Source: an uncultured Collinsella sp. (GTDB lineage: Bacteria; Actinomycetota; Coriobacteriia; Coriobacteriales; Coriobacteriaceae). Taken from it: DNA of 63,372 nucleotides. Position numbers and translations under genes: made by a program. Where the stretch lies: contig CAUAEH010000006.1 of the NCBI GenBank assembly GCA_958427975.1, positions 1-63,372 on the forward strand. Direction: 5' to 3'. Within the stretch, counting starts at the first letter, position 1. Each line of letters starts with the position of its first letter. Below, piece by piece: positions 1 to 8,788 of this stretch. The notes below the pieces were generated by a model. That model was given only the letters and a program-made list of their open reading frames with translations, was not told the origin of the DNA and made no database searches.

Positions 1-36
1 GAATCGGCTAAAGTGCGATGGCGAAATTGGTTGTTT

Positions 37-729
37 TTACAGTAGCGCTAACACCCTCCTCCTCCACCTGGGCTTGCGGGCCTCGGCCTCGACGAGCCCC
101 TCGAGCCTCGCCTTCTCCTCCGCCGCCCGCCTGACCGCGTCGACGTAGTAGGCGAGCACGTCGTTGTCGGCCCCCTCCGCGAACCCTATCGACTCGATCC
201 AGGACCAGTGCGCCCGGGTCCAGTTGCCCTTCCTGCGGCCGGTGGGCGTCCTCTCGTCGAAGGCGAGCCCGTGCCTGAGCAGGAACTTGGAGAGCCGCTG
301 CTTCGAGCGCGAGAGGTCGTCCCTCGCGTCCTCGAGCGCCCTGGTCAGGTCGCGGGCGGCCTCGCACTCGTCGTCGGGGACCCACACCTCGACCACGTTG
401 CCGACCGACAGCATGCGGGCGAGGAACTCGGCGTCGTTGCGGTCGTTCTTCCTGCGCCTGTCCGCGCTGGGCTTGATCATCTTCGAGACGGCGCCGACCA
501 CGCAGTCGACCCCCAGGCCGGAAAGCCTCTTCTGCAGGTCGAAGCCCGTGGCCCCGGACTCGTACACGCACCTGGCCCTGGGGTCCACGGAACGGACCCA
601 CTCCGCGACGGCGCCGGCGTCGTAGCCGAAGGTCGCGGCACGTACCTCCCCGGTCATGACGTCGAGGGAGACGGCCTTTATCGAGCGGGCGTGGACGTCG
701 AGGCCGATGAAGGTGGTAGTATCGAGCAT
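37..729 (-). pseudogene. IS110-family transposase, 3'-truncated
   Basis: The N-terminal region has the IS110-type RuvC-like DEDD start: FIGLDVHARSIKA near the N-terminus, a conserved KNDRNDAEFLA block, and a coiled region before RRRVLALL. IS110 transposases are usually about 400 residues with a C-terminal serine-containing Transposase_20 domain. Here the frame stops after about 230 residues, exactly where that domain should begin, so the gene is a 5' fragment. The ATG at 729 is preferred over one five codons upstream. The upstream flank is a structured stretch (see 732-825). The sequence left of 37 shows no continuation within the window. The family call is confident; loss of activity is inferred from the missing domain. 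Confidence 0.85.
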
Positions 730-731
730 GG

Positions 732-825
732 GAGCCCCTTCCATGAATGCGGCGTGGCCGCCACGGTTGGATTAGACACTCACCATTGTCGGCCTAATCC
801 GCGGTCTTTCATGCAGCAGGGGCTC
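732..825 (-). ncRNA. candidate IS110 bridge-RNA-like structured leader
   Basis: Directly upstream of the IS110 start lie nested inverted repeats: GAGCCCC (732-738) with a matching arm at 818-825, CATGAA (742-747) with TTCATG (808-813), and GGATTAG (769-775) with CTAATCC (794-800). A small GCGGC/GCCGC hairpin sits inside. IS110-group elements are known to encode a bridge RNA in the non-coding end 5' of the transposase, so position and fold fit. The target and donor loops are not assigned. Confidence 0.45.
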
Positions 826-949
826 TCAATGTTTTTATGTCCTGCTCATATCGTCTCTGCCGGCACCTGGGGACACTCCTTAGCCGTTGGGGGCGTTCTT
901 AAACGGCTAGTCTGGGCGGCGGCCGTGTGCTGCTGTCCGCGTGGCGGCG

Positions 950-955
950 TATAAT
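950..955 (+). promoter_or_regulatory. -10 element upstream of recQ
   Basis: A consensus TATAAT lies 32 bp before the recQ start codon. The expected -35 region shows no strong match, so only the -10 is called. Confidence 0.4.
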
Positions 956-986
956 CGGCGACAGATGATTCTGACGTTAGGAAACC

Positions 987-2966
987 ATGACCGATAGCAT
1001 GCAGCAGATGGCGCTCGACACGCTCGGCGCCTATTTTGGCTACACCTCGTTTCGCCCGGGACAGGATCGCATGGTGGATGCGATTCTTGCCGGCCGCGAT
1101 GCGCTCGGCGTTATGCCCACAGGCGCCGGCAAGTCCATTTGCTACCAGGTGCCTGCGCTTATGCTGCCCGGCATCACCTTTGTGGTGAGCCCGTTGCTGT
1201 CGCTTATGGAGGACCAGACCCGCGCGCTGCTCGCGGCGGGTGCGCGGCCCAGTTATCTCAACTCCAGCCTTACGCCGGCTCAGCAAAATACCGTGCTCAA
1301 GCGGGCGCGCGAGGGCCGCTACCAGCTTATGTACGTGGCGCCCGAGCGCCTGCTCGAGCCGCGCTTTTTGGCCTTTGCGCAGGAGGCTGCGGCAGGCTGC
1401 GGCATCGGCGTGCCGCTCGTGGCCATTGACGAGGCCCACTGCGTGAGCCAGTGGGGCCAGGATTTTCGCCCTGCCTACCTGCAGATTCGCGAGTTCATCG
1501 ATTCCCTGCCGCAGCGCCCCATCGTGGCGGCTTTTACCGCTACGGCGACCGAGCGTGTGCGCGCCGATATCCAGCAGATGCTCGGCCTGCAAAACCCTGC
1601 GACGGTGGTAACGGGCTTCGATCGCAAGAACCTCTACTTTGGCTGCGAGGAGATGGGCGACAAGGCCAAGACCGCGTGGGTGCGTGACTACGTGATCGCG
1701 CATTCGAGCGAGAGCGGCATCGTGTATTGCTCGACCCGCAAGACGGTCGATGCGCTGGCCGCGGAGCTTGCCGAGGCGCTGGACCCCAGCGGCATTCGCG
1801 TGGGCCGCTACCATGCCGGCATGGGCAACGACGCCCGCCGCCAGAGCCAGCGTGCCTTTATCGACGACGACATTCAGGTGATGGTTGCCACCAACGCCTT
1901 TGGCATGGGCATCGACAAGCCTAACGTGCGCTACGTGATCCATAACAACGTGCCCGAGAGCATCGAGGCCTACTACCAGGAAGCGGGCCGCGCCGGCCGC
2001 GACGGCGATCCGGCCAGCTGCCACTTGCTGTGGAACGGTAACGATTTTCGCATGCGCCGCTTTTTGATCGACCGCGGCGATGCTGCCGATGAGGCGCTCG
2101 ACGATGAGCAGCGCGCGTGGGCGCTCCAGAACCGTTATCGCCTGCTCAGCCAGATGGAGGGCTACTGCAATACCACCGGCTGCCTGCGCGAATACATGCT
2201 GCGCTACTTTGGCGACGAAGCCGCGGCCGAGCATGCGGTTGCGGCTGCTGCGGGCGGCACCGCAGACGACGCCGAGGGCTGCGGCAACTGCAGCAACTGT
2301 CTCACGCAGTTCGAGGTCGAGGACGTCACCGATATGGCCCGCGCCGCCGTGCGCTATGTGGCCACGCGTCCCATGCGCTTTGGCAAGTCGCTGATCGCCG
2401 ATGTGCTTCACGGCGGCAACACCGAGCGCATTCGCCAGATGCATCTGGACGAGGACCGCGGCTACGGTGAGCTGTCGAGCGAATCGGTCGGGCGCATCAA
2501 GGACATCATCGGCCAGCTGTGCGGCCGCGGTTATCTGGCCACCTCGCAGGGGCAGTACCCGGTCGTGGGGCTGGGCCCGCGTGCCATCGAGGTCGAGGGC
2601 GAGGCGTTCGCTTTTACCGTTAAACGTCGCGCGTCCAAGCGCAAGGCCTCGGCCCGCGCCCGCCGTGCGGTTGATCTGCTGCGCGAGGAGGCCGAGCTGG
2701 ATCAGCGCCCGCGCGTGGGTGACGATGCCGAGCTGTTCGAGCGCCTGCGCGCCCTCCGCAAGGAGATCTCGACGGAGCTGGAGATGGCGCCGTATATGGT
2801 CTTCTCCGACAAGGCCCTGCGCGGCCTGTGCCGCCTGCGCCCGCAGACACGCGACGAGCTGATCCAGGTTAACGGCATTGGCGAGAAAAAAGCCGACGCC
2901 TTTGGCGAGCAGTTTATGACGGCGATTGAAGAGTTTGAGTCCGAGCATGCGCGGGATGGAGCGTAA
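987..2966 (+). CDS. recQ: ATP-dependent DNA helicase RecQ
   Basis: A 3'-to-5' superfamily 2 DNA helicase used in recombination and fork repair. Visible are Walker A PTGAGKS (residues 44-50), DEAH box (148-151) in AIDEAHCVSQWG, the GIDKPNVR and QEAGRAGRDG motifs of helicase domain 2, the zinc-binding cysteines (CNTTGCLREY...CGNCSNC), an RQC winged helix, and a C-terminal HRDC domain ending in the helix-hairpin-helix-like VNGIGEKKADAFG. At 659 residues it is full length. The start ATG follows AGGAAA. The GntR gene begins two bases after its stop, so the two may be cotranscribed. Function is assigned from family motifs and is secure. Confidence 0.95.
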   Translation: MTDSMQQMALDTLGAYFGYTSFRPGQDRMVDAILAGRDALGVMPTGAGKSICYQVPALMLPGITFVVSPLLSLMEDQTRALLAAGARPSYLNSSLTPAQQNTVLKRAREGRYQLMYVAPERLLEPRFLAFAQEAAAGCGIGVPLVAIDEAHCVSQWGQDFRPAYLQIREFIDSLPQRPIVAAFTATATERVRADIQQMLGLQNPATVVTGFDRKNLYFGCEEMGDKAKTAWVRDYVIAHSSESGIVYCSTRKTVDALAAELAEALDPSGIRVGRYHAGMGNDARRQSQRAFIDDDIQVMVATNAFGMGIDKPNVRYVIHNNVPESIEAYYQEAGRAGRDGDPASCHLLWNGNDFRMRRFLIDRGDAADEALDDEQRAWALQNRYRLLSQMEGYCNTTGCLREYMLRYFGDEAAAEHAVAAAAGGTADDAEGCGNCSNCLTQFEVEDVTDMARAAVRYVATRPMRFGKSLIADVLHGGNTERIRQMHLDEDRGYGELSSESVGRIKDIIGQLCGRGYLATSQGQYPVVGLGPRAIEVEGEAFAFTVKRRASKRKASARARRAVDLLREEAELDQRPRVGDDAELFERLRALRKEISTELEMAPYMVFSDKALRGLCRLRPQTRDELIQVNGIGEKKADAFGEQFMTAIEEFESEHARDGA

Positions 2967-2968
2967 CG

Positions 2969-3724
2969 ATGGCTTTCGATAGCAAGACCGACCGTACTGA
3001 CGTGTCCGCCGTGCCGCTGTACCAGCAGGTCATGGACGACCTAAAGGGCGAGATCGCGCGCGGCGTGTACGCTGCCGGCTCGCGCATTCCTTCCGAGATG
3101 GAGCTCGCGAAGTCCTACGGCGTGGGGCGCGTCACCGTGCGCCGTGCCATCGAGGAGCTGTCGCGCGCGGGGTATCTCAACCGCCAGCAGGGGAGGGGTA
3201 CCTTTGTGTGCGCTCCCAAGGTCAAACGCAAGATTCGCCAGAAGGGTGACGTCCAGAGCTTTACTGAGGGTTGTGCTGCCAACGACATGGTGCCGGGTGC
3301 GCGTCTGGTGTCACGCACGGTTGTCGCGGCGACGCACGAGGATGCGGCGTTCTTTGGCGTGGAGCCTGGCTGCGAGCTCATCGTGGTCGAGCGCGTGCGC
3401 ACAGCCGACGGCATCCCTGTCATGCTTGAGAACAACGCCTTTGTGCTGGCCGACCATCCCTACCTGCAGACGCTGGCCGATGAGGACCTCACTGATAACT
3501 CAATCTTTGCGCTCGTCGCCGAGCATTCGGGCCGTGCGCCGCTCAAGTCCGACCCCTGCACCGTGGAGATTGCGCTTGCCGATGCTCAAGCGGCTCCGCT
3601 GTTGGAGGTGCCGGTCGGTGAGCCGCTCTTCTATATGGAGGCGTACTTTACCGATGAGGACGAGCGCCCCTTGCTGCTCGGCCGCCAAAAGATCGTGGGC
3701 TCGCGCTACGTGTTCGACATCTAA
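2969..3724 (+). CDS. GntR-family regulator with UTRA ligand domain
   Basis: The N-terminal winged helix-turn-helix (about residues 12-80; PLYQQVMDDLKGEIARG, then RVTVRRAIEELSRAGYL and QGRGTFV) is typical of GntR/HutC regulators. The rest (about 100-250) matches a UTRA effector domain that usually binds a phosphorylated sugar or amine. A ribosome site GGATGGAG overlaps the recQ end. It lies just upstream of the SIS gene at 3869, and the gap between them holds four related 10-mers that look like operators. The likely role is repression of the SIS gene, inferred from position and not proven. Confidence 0.88.
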   Translation: MAFDSKTDRTDVSAVPLYQQVMDDLKGEIARGVYAAGSRIPSEMELAKSYGVGRVTVRRAIEELSRAGYLNRQQGRGTFVCAPKVKRKIRQKGDVQSFTEGCAANDMVPGARLVSRTVVAATHEDAAFFGVEPGCELIVVERVRTADGIPVMLENNAFVLADHPYLQTLADEDLTDNSIFALVAEHSGRAPLKSDPCTVEIALADAQAAPLLEVPVGEPLFYMEAYFTDEDERPLLLGRQKIVGSRYVFDI

Positions 3725-3733
3725 CGTTCGCAG

Positions 3734-3815
3734 ATAGAACAACATAGAACAAATTTGCTAAGATGACTTCACGGGCGTTGTTGCACGTGTTATAAATAGG
3801 ACAATATAGAACGAT
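3734..3815 (+). promoter_or_regulatory. operator-like direct repeats over a promoter
   Basis: Two 20-bp repeats (3734-3753 and 3796-3815) match at 16 of 20 positions and start 62 bp apart. Each is itself a pair of 10-mers of the form ATAGRACRAY. The second overlaps a promoter-like pair, TTGCAC (3781-3786) and TATAGA (3805-3810). They are probably binding sites of the GntR protein encoded just upstream. Confidence 0.55.
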
Positions 3816-3868
3816 AGCAGGTACGAGCTGCCGTCGCTCAAAACCGCCCCACAAGGAGGAACATCAGG

Positions 3869-4837
3869 ATGAACGCACACGATCTGATTCAGGAAATCAT
3901 CGAGCGCAAGGGCAAGATTGAGAACGTCTTTTGGATCGCCTGTGGCGGTTCGATGATCGACCTGATGCCGGCCAACGAGCTGCTCAAGCGCGAGGCCACC
4001 ACGTTTACCTCGACGGTCTACACGGCACGCGAGTTTTGCCTGATGGCCCCCAAGAGCCTAGGGCCGAAGTCGCTCGTTATTGCCTGCAGCCACAGCGGCA
4101 ACACGCAGGAGGTCGTCGACGGCTGCGAGATGGCGTTGGCTGCCGGCGCCGAGGTCGTTGCCCTCACCGACTGCGAGGGCTCCAAGATCGACAACGGCAA
4201 GTGGGCCACCTGGGTTTACCCCTGGGGCGAGGGCGTGTCGCAGGCCGAGGTGCCTCAGGGCATCGGCGCTCTGATCGCCGCCGAGCTGCTCGACCAGCAG
4301 GAAGGCTACGAGGCACTTGCCGACATGTACGAGGGCCTCAAGCAGATGGATGCACTGCTGCCCGCCGCCCGCGAGAAGGTCAACGCCGAGCTGGGCGCCC
4401 ACTTTGCCGAGCTCTGCCAGCAGCACAAGTTCTTCTATATCCTGGGCTCCGGCCCCAACTTTAGCCAGACCTACGCCATGGCCATCTGCTCGCTCATGGA
4501 GATGCAGTGGCAGCACTGCTGCTATATTCACTCCGGCGAGTACTTCCACGGCCCGTTCGAAGCCACCGAGCCCGGCGTGTTCTACTTTGTGCAACTCGGA
4601 TCGGGGGAGTGCCGCCCCATGGAGGAGCGCGCTCTTGCGTTCCTCAACACGCACACCGATACGATTATGGTGCTCGATGCGCTTGAGTACGGCGTGGGCG
4701 AGGTGCCTGCCAGCGTGCGTTCGTTCCTGGAGCCGATCTTCTTCTACAACATGAGCTGCGAGCTGCGCGCCGCCCGCGGCAAGGTCTTCGACCACAGCCC
4801 CGAGGTTCGTCGCTACATGGGCATCGAGCGGTACTAG
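3869..4837 (+). CDS. SIS-domain sugar-phosphate protein, FrlB-like deglycase
   Basis: Two SIS (sugar isomerase) modules are visible. The first contains FWIACGGSMIDL and a phosphosugar loop CSHSGNTQEVV; the second contains YILGSGPNFSQ, the SGEYFHGPFE motif, and a C-terminal VRRYMGIERY. This architecture and the tail match fructoselysine-6-phosphate deglycase (FrlB) and related Amadori-product deglycases, which split phosphorylated fructose-amines into glucose 6-phosphate and an amine. Length (322 aa) fits. A strong AAGGAGG sits 9 bp before the ATG and an intrinsic terminator follows. No kinase or transporter is adjacent, so the substrate is open; another glucosamine-type SIS enzyme is possible. 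Confidence 0.75.
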   Translation: MNAHDLIQEIIERKGKIENVFWIACGGSMIDLMPANELLKREATTFTSTVYTAREFCLMAPKSLGPKSLVIACSHSGNTQEVVDGCEMALAAGAEVVALTDCEGSKIDNGKWATWVYPWGEGVSQAEVPQGIGALIAAELLDQQEGYEALADMYEGLKQMDALLPAAREKVNAELGAHFAELCQQHKFFYILGSGPNFSQTYAMAICSLMEMQWQHCCYIHSGEYFHGPFEATEPGVFYFVQLGSGECRPMEERALAFLNTHTDTIMVLDALEYGVGEVPASVRSFLEPIFFYNMSCELRAARGKVFDHSPEVRRYMGIERY

Positions 4838-4860
4838 GCACTGGGATTTATCTTTTTTGA

Positions 4861-4892
4861 CGGGGTCTGCGCTGCGCGCAGGCCCCGTTTTG
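4861..4892 (+). terminator. intrinsic terminator after SIS gene
   Basis: An 11-bp GC-rich stem (ggggtctgcgc with gcgcaggcccc, one G-T pair) is followed by a short T run, 24 bp after the stop codon. Confidence 0.7.
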
Positions 4893-4926
4893 CGTTGTGG
4901 CGGCCGGATTCGTGTCTGCGCGAAAA

Positions 4927-5108
4927 CGAAGGTGAATACTTTTCCGCGAAGTGAACGACCTATTTTGGACCCTCGAAGCATCCACACTTTTTGACGCCAA
5001 AACTGCAGGAAAAACTCGGCGAAACCGCAGGAAACGGCGTCTGAAAAGTGCCGATGCTTCGGGGGCTCGTTTTTGCTCGTTCACTTCGTGGAAAAGTATT
5101 CACCTTCG
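4927..5108. repeat. 182-bp long imperfect palindrome (MITE-like fold-back)
   Basis: The outer 32-bp arms at 4927-4958 and 5077-5108 are inverted copies with one mismatch. An inner pair (about 4970-4997 and 5036-5066) extends the pairing. No convincing gene lies in 4838-5215; this palindrome and the terminator at 5133 fill most of that gap. Confidence 0.75.
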
Positions 5109-5132
5109 ATTCGCAAGGGCGCTGCGTGAGTC

Positions 5133-5172
5133 AAAAAAGCGGGCCGCGCCGGGGATTTCCGGCGCGGCCCGC
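5133..5172 (-). terminator. intrinsic terminator of the hydroxyacid dehydrogenase gene
   Basis: A 14-bp perfect stem (gcgggccgcgccgg with its complement, 5139-5172) is followed on the minus strand by six T residues, 44 bp downstream of the stop. Confidence 0.8.
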
Positions 5173-5215
5173 TTAGTATCGCGCTTAGATTCGCAAGGTT
5201 GCGGCAGCCAGCGGC

Positions 5216-6193
5216 CTACTTTGCGTCGTAGGCCTCGGCGTCCCACCAGTCGAGCTGGGCGATGTTGTCGCGGATGTGCTGGCAGCTCTTGTGGAAGCCC
5301 TCGAGCTCGTACTCGGACAGGTCGAGCGTGTAGACCTCCTCGACGCCCTCGGCGCCGATCACGCACGGCAGGGATGTGAAGATGCCCTCCTCGCCATACT
5401 GGCCGGTCATGAGCGTGGAGGCGGAAAGTACGGCGTGCTCGTTGTGCAGAACGGCAGCGCAGACGCGTGCGGCGGAGTTGGCGACGGCGTACTCGGTGCA
5501 CTGCTTGCCCTGGTAGGTTACGTAGCCGCCCTTGCGTGCGAGCTCCTCGACCTCCATGTGGTCAAAGGCGTACTTGTCGGGGTTTTCGGCCTGGAGCTCG
5601 TTGAGGCTCTTGCCGGCGATGGTCGCGGCCTTAAAGGCAGCCAGCTGGCTAAAGCCGTGCTCGCCGATCATGTAGGCGTCGATGGACTTGGGGCTCACGC
5701 CGACCTTCTTGGAGATCTCGGTGCGCAGGCGGGCGGAGTCAAGGCCGCAGCCCGAGCCGATGATCTTCTTGGGATCGTAGCCGGTCAGGTGCCACAGCTC
5801 GGTGCACACGACGTCGCAGGGGTTGGAGATGCTCACGAAGATGCCGTCAAAGCCGGCGTCGACGATGCGCTTGGCAAAGGTGCGGGCGGCGTCGGTGGTA
5901 AAGAACAGCTCGCCGTCGCGGTTGCCAGCTGCCAGCGCGACCTTACCGGCGGCGTTGACGATGACGTCGCAGCAGGCCAGCTCCTCGTAGTGGTCGTAGC
6001 AGTTGACGATCTTGGTGTTATACGGGACAAACGAAAGGGAGTCGCGCAGGTCCTGGACCTCGGACGTCACCTTGGCCTCGTTGATATCGCACAGGTACAG
6101 CTCGTCGGCAATGCCCTGCATAAGCAGGCTGTTGGCGACATGTGCTCCTACGTGGCCCTGGCCGACCACACCGATCTTACGCGTCTGGTACAT
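5216..6193 (-). CDS. L-2-hydroxyisocaproate / L-lactate-type dehydrogenase
   Basis: An NAD-dependent L-2-hydroxyacid dehydrogenase of the LDH/MDH superfamily. It has a Rossmann GQGHVG loop (residues 11-16), an ISNPCDV segment (122-128), the LDSARLR block with Asp152 and Arg155, and the catalytic-histidine motif GEHG (177-180, His179). The EELARKGGYVTYQGK segment resembles Lactobacillus L-2-hydroxyisocaproate dehydrogenase more than classical lactate dehydrogenase, so branched or aromatic 2-oxo acids from amino-acid fermentation are plausible substrates. The ATG at 6193 has a GGAAGGA site; an extension 13 codons upstream is unlikely. Exact substrate is inferred. Confidence 0.85.
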   Translation of the reverse strand: MYQTRKIGVVGQGHVGAHVANSLLMQGIADELYLCDINEAKVTSEVQDLRDSLSFVPYNTKIVNCYDHYEELACCDVIVNAAGKVALAAGNRDGELFFTTDAARTFAKRIVDAGFDGIFVSISNPCDVVCTELWHLTGYDPKKIIGSGCGLDSARLRTEISKKVGVSPKSIDAYMIGEHGFSQLAAFKAATIAGKSLNELQAENPDKYAFDHMEVEELARKGGYVTYQGKQCTEYAVANSAARVCAAVLHNEHAVLSASTLMTGQYGEEGIFTSLPCVIGAEGVEEVYTLDLSEYELEGFHKSCQHIRDNIAQLDWWDAEAYDAK

Positions 6194-6404
6194 ATGAGTA
6201 TCCTTCCGGCCGAGTTTTTCGCGTCGAACCATTGTAGCGTCCTGCCGTCACTTTGCTAGACTAAAGCGCCGTAGATTTTCGGGACATGCCTTAATCTCTA
6301 CTTTTGGAGTGATTTGGGCCGCTGACGGCATCGCTGGGCGATGTGCTCGCGCGGATGGGGCCGCTCGTTGTACCATAGCTGCAACTGACTCGTAAGGAGC
6401 ATCC

Positions 6405-7331
6405 ATGCCCATTCGCATTCCCGACGCCCTCCCTGCCGCCGCGCAGCTCGAGAGCGAGAACATCTTTGTCATGACCGAGTACCGCGCGCTGCACCAGGAC
6501 ATCCGCCCGCTGCGCGTGCTCATCCTCAACCTCATGCCCACCAAGATCGCCACCGAGACGCAAATCATGCGCAAGCTCTCCAACACGCCGCTGCAGGTGG
6601 AGGTGGACCTGCTGCGCACCAAGACGCACGAGGCCACGCACGTAAGCGCCGGCCACCTGGAGACGTTCTACCGCACGTTCGACGACATCCGCGACATCCA
6701 CTACGACGGCCTGATCATCACGGGCGCGCCGGTGGAACAGATGCCGTTCGAAGAGGTCGACTACTGGCCCGAGCTCTGCCAGATCATGGATTGGTCCACC
6801 ACGCACGTGCACTCTACGCTGCACATTTGTTGGGGCGCACAGGCCGGCCTGTACCATCATTACGGTATCCAGAAGCACGACCTGCCGGCAAAGGCGAGCG
6901 GCGTGTTCGAGCATTATCTGGTGAAGCCGCAAAGCCCGCTGGTGCGCGGCTTCGACGACCGCTTCTATGCCGTGCATTCGCGCAACACCGATGTGCGCCG
7001 CGAGGACGTGGAGGCCGAGCCGCAGCTTGAGGTCGTGGCCGTGTCCGACGAGGTGGGCTTGTACATCGTCAAGTCGACCGACAGCCGCCGCTTCTTTGTC
7101 TTTGGCCATCCCGAGTACGATACCGACACGTTGCGCCTGGAGTACGAGCGCGACGTGAAGCGCGGGCTCAACCCCCAGGTGCCGGCGCATTACTTCCCAG
7201 GTGACGACCCCACCGCCGAGCCGCGCAACGTCTGGCGCAGCCAGGCTCAGCTGCTCTACACCAACTGGCTCAACTACTACGTCTACCAGACCACGCCCTA
7301 CGACCTAGCCCGCGCCGGCGAGGAGCACTAG
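6405..7331 (+). CDS. metA: homoserine O-acetyltransferase, MetA family
   Basis: It acylates L-homoserine in the first committed step of methionine synthesis. Catalytic Cys142 (HICWGAQAG), His235 and Glu237 (FGHPEYD) are all in place at the standard MetA numbering. Residue 111 is Glu (TGAPVEQMPFEEVDYW). In this family Glu111 goes with acetyl-CoA use and Gly111 with succinyl-CoA, so acetyltransferase is the better call despite the metA name. Length is 308 aa. The start follows a TAAGGAG site. It is divergent from the dehydrogenase gene. No downstream methionine genes are adjacent. Confidence 0.92.
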   Translation: MPIRIPDALPAAAQLESENIFVMTEYRALHQDIRPLRVLILNLMPTKIATETQIMRKLSNTPLQVEVDLLRTKTHEATHVSAGHLETFYRTFDDIRDIHYDGLIITGAPVEQMPFEEVDYWPELCQIMDWSTTHVHSTLHICWGAQAGLYHHYGIQKHDLPAKASGVFEHYLVKPQSPLVRGFDDRFYAVHSRNTDVRREDVEAEPQLEVVAVSDEVGLYIVKSTDSRRFFVFGHPEYDTDTLRLEYERDVKRGLNPQVPAHYFPGDDPTAEPRNVWRSQAQLLYTNWLNYYVYQTTPYDLARAGEEH

Positions 7332-7387
7332 GCTGCGGCTGTAGCTGTGGTTGCTGCTGCGGCCGTTGCTGCGCTCGCGGCGTGACG

Positions 7388-7507
7388 AACGTGGATTTTC
7401 GGACACACGAGCGTGGATTTTCGGACGTTTACAAATCGAGCGTGGATAATCTCCCACTTTTGGCTCAAAACTAGGCTCAAAACGGGAGATTATCCACGCT
7501 CATTTTT
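7388..7507. repeat. GAGCGTGG palindromic repeat, copy 1, with terminator-like end
   Basis: Two short repeats of the form GCGTGGATTTTCGGAC are followed by a perfect 18-bp inverted repeat, GAGCGTGGATAATCTCCC (7438-7455) and its complement (7484-7501), and then six T residues. It could terminate metA transcription. Related copies lie at 8789-8901 and 13073-13131. The gap 7332-7798 holds nothing else convincing. Confidence 0.75.
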
Positions 7508-7798
7508 TAGGCATGTAGATGCCGATGGCTCGGCTAAGAGACGGTGCATGCAGAGGCAAAGTCGCATTTGGCGTAGTCTTGAATCTCGACGGGTTTTTCT
7601 TTCTGATAATCCAATGGACCAAGGCCTCAAAATGTGGAGACAGGGACCTCTTGGCAAGGCTTCTACCTGCAGATATAAGCCATCAGCCTAAAACGTCCAA
7701 AACCGTCAAGCATTTGGTCAACGCCTGGACGGTATTTGGTCAGACTTCGCATGAAACCGTCTGGTACGTTTGCGCCGTTCCAAGAGTTGGGAGGCGAC

Positions 7799-8761
7799 AT
7801 GGGAAACATGACGGCGAATCAAAGACTTGCAAGTCACATTAAAGCATGCGAACAGCAGATGAGCTGCGTGTACGCGCGCACGGCGGCGGAGGCAAAGCAG
7901 ATTGAGCGGCGGGCGGAGGTGGGAAGTCTAGAGGTGGTCATGCCGGGGCTGTATGCGCGTCCGGAATACTGGTCCGAGCTCAAGTTTCGGCAGCGTTATC
8001 TGCATCGGGTGCGGGCGCTTGCGCAAAAGCACCCCGACTGGACATTTTGCTCCTATACGGCGGCTGTTATCTATGGCCTTTCGGTTTCGCATGCCAATTT
8101 GACGCACATCCATATCGCCGCGATGCCGGCCCAATCGACGACGCCGGGCTCTCAGGTCATTCGTCATCGCTATGCTCGTCAAACACGGGCCACCCAGATG
8201 GATATCGCCGTAACCGATATCGATCAAACGATTACGGATTGCTTGGTCGATGCATCGTTTGTCGAGGGACTGATCATCGCGGATTCGGCACTCCATGAGC
8301 AACTTTTGTCGAAGGAGCATCTCGTTGAGACGGTCGATAAGCTTGGCCTGAATCGTCGCGGTGTTGTGATGGCGCGCAGGGTAGCGCGGTGTGCCGATGG
8401 CCTGTCGGAAAGCGGTGGCGAGTCCAAGGCACGCGCCCTGATGATCGAGCGCGGCTGGCAGATGCCGGAGCTGCAAGTTGAGCTGTTCGACCCGGTTGAG
8501 CCGGGACGGCCGTATCGCGTCGACTACTTGTGGCGCGTGGGCGACCAGCTGATTATCGGTGAGTTCGACGGATTCGTTAAAAGCGAGAAGGCGGCGGAGG
8601 AGGGCAAGCTCGCGAAGGCGCAGTTCGATGAGCGCCAGCGCGAGTCGAGGCTTTCGCTGCTTGATAACTGCAAGATCGTGCGCTTGTGCTGGGATGATCT
8701 AAGGGATCCGACAAAGCTCGATCGCAAGCTCAAGGTCGCCGGCGTGCCGCGTGCGTGCTGA
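7799..8761 (+). CDS. AbiEi-like protein with DUF559/PD-(D/E)XK-like C-terminus
   Basis: The first 160 or so residues (SYTAAVIYGLSV, VTDIDQTITDCL, MARRVARC) resemble AbiEi-type proteins, with a winged-helix start and a transcription-antitoxin-like middle. The C-terminal part has ESKARALMIERGWQMPE, a YRVDYLW strand and an IIGEFDGFVKS strand, spaced like an E/D/ExD nuclease core of DUF559 type. No AbiEii-type toxin gene is adjacent, so this is a solitary gene. The start at 7799 uses GGGAGG with rather short spacing; 7808 is an alternative. It sits between two related palindromes, which suggests cassette-like movement. Function is unproven. Confidence 0.55.
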   Translation: MGNMTANQRLASHIKACEQQMSCVYARTAAEAKQIERRAEVGSLEVVMPGLYARPEYWSELKFRQRYLHRVRALAQKHPDWTFCSYTAAVIYGLSVSHANLTHIHIAAMPAQSTTPGSQVIRHRYARQTRATQMDIAVTDIDQTITDCLVDASFVEGLIIADSALHEQLLSKEHLVETVDKLGLNRRGVVMARRVARCADGLSESGGESKARALMIERGWQMPELQVELFDPVEPGRPYRVDYLWRVGDQLIIGEFDGFVKSEKAAEEGKLAKAQFDERQRESRLSLLDNCKIVRLCWDDLRDPTKLDRKLKVAGVPRAC

Positions 8762-8788
8762 GGCAGTTGCAGGGCGTTTGGCTGCACA

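Noticed and set aside
846..2948. 700-codon open frame antisense to recQ
   Set aside because: It is a GC-rich shadow of recQ with no recognisable domains; recQ has all helicase motifs on the other strand.
6233..6404. SAM riboswitch upstream of metA
   Set aside because: No SAM-I or SAM-II core motifs were recognised in this short divergent spacer.
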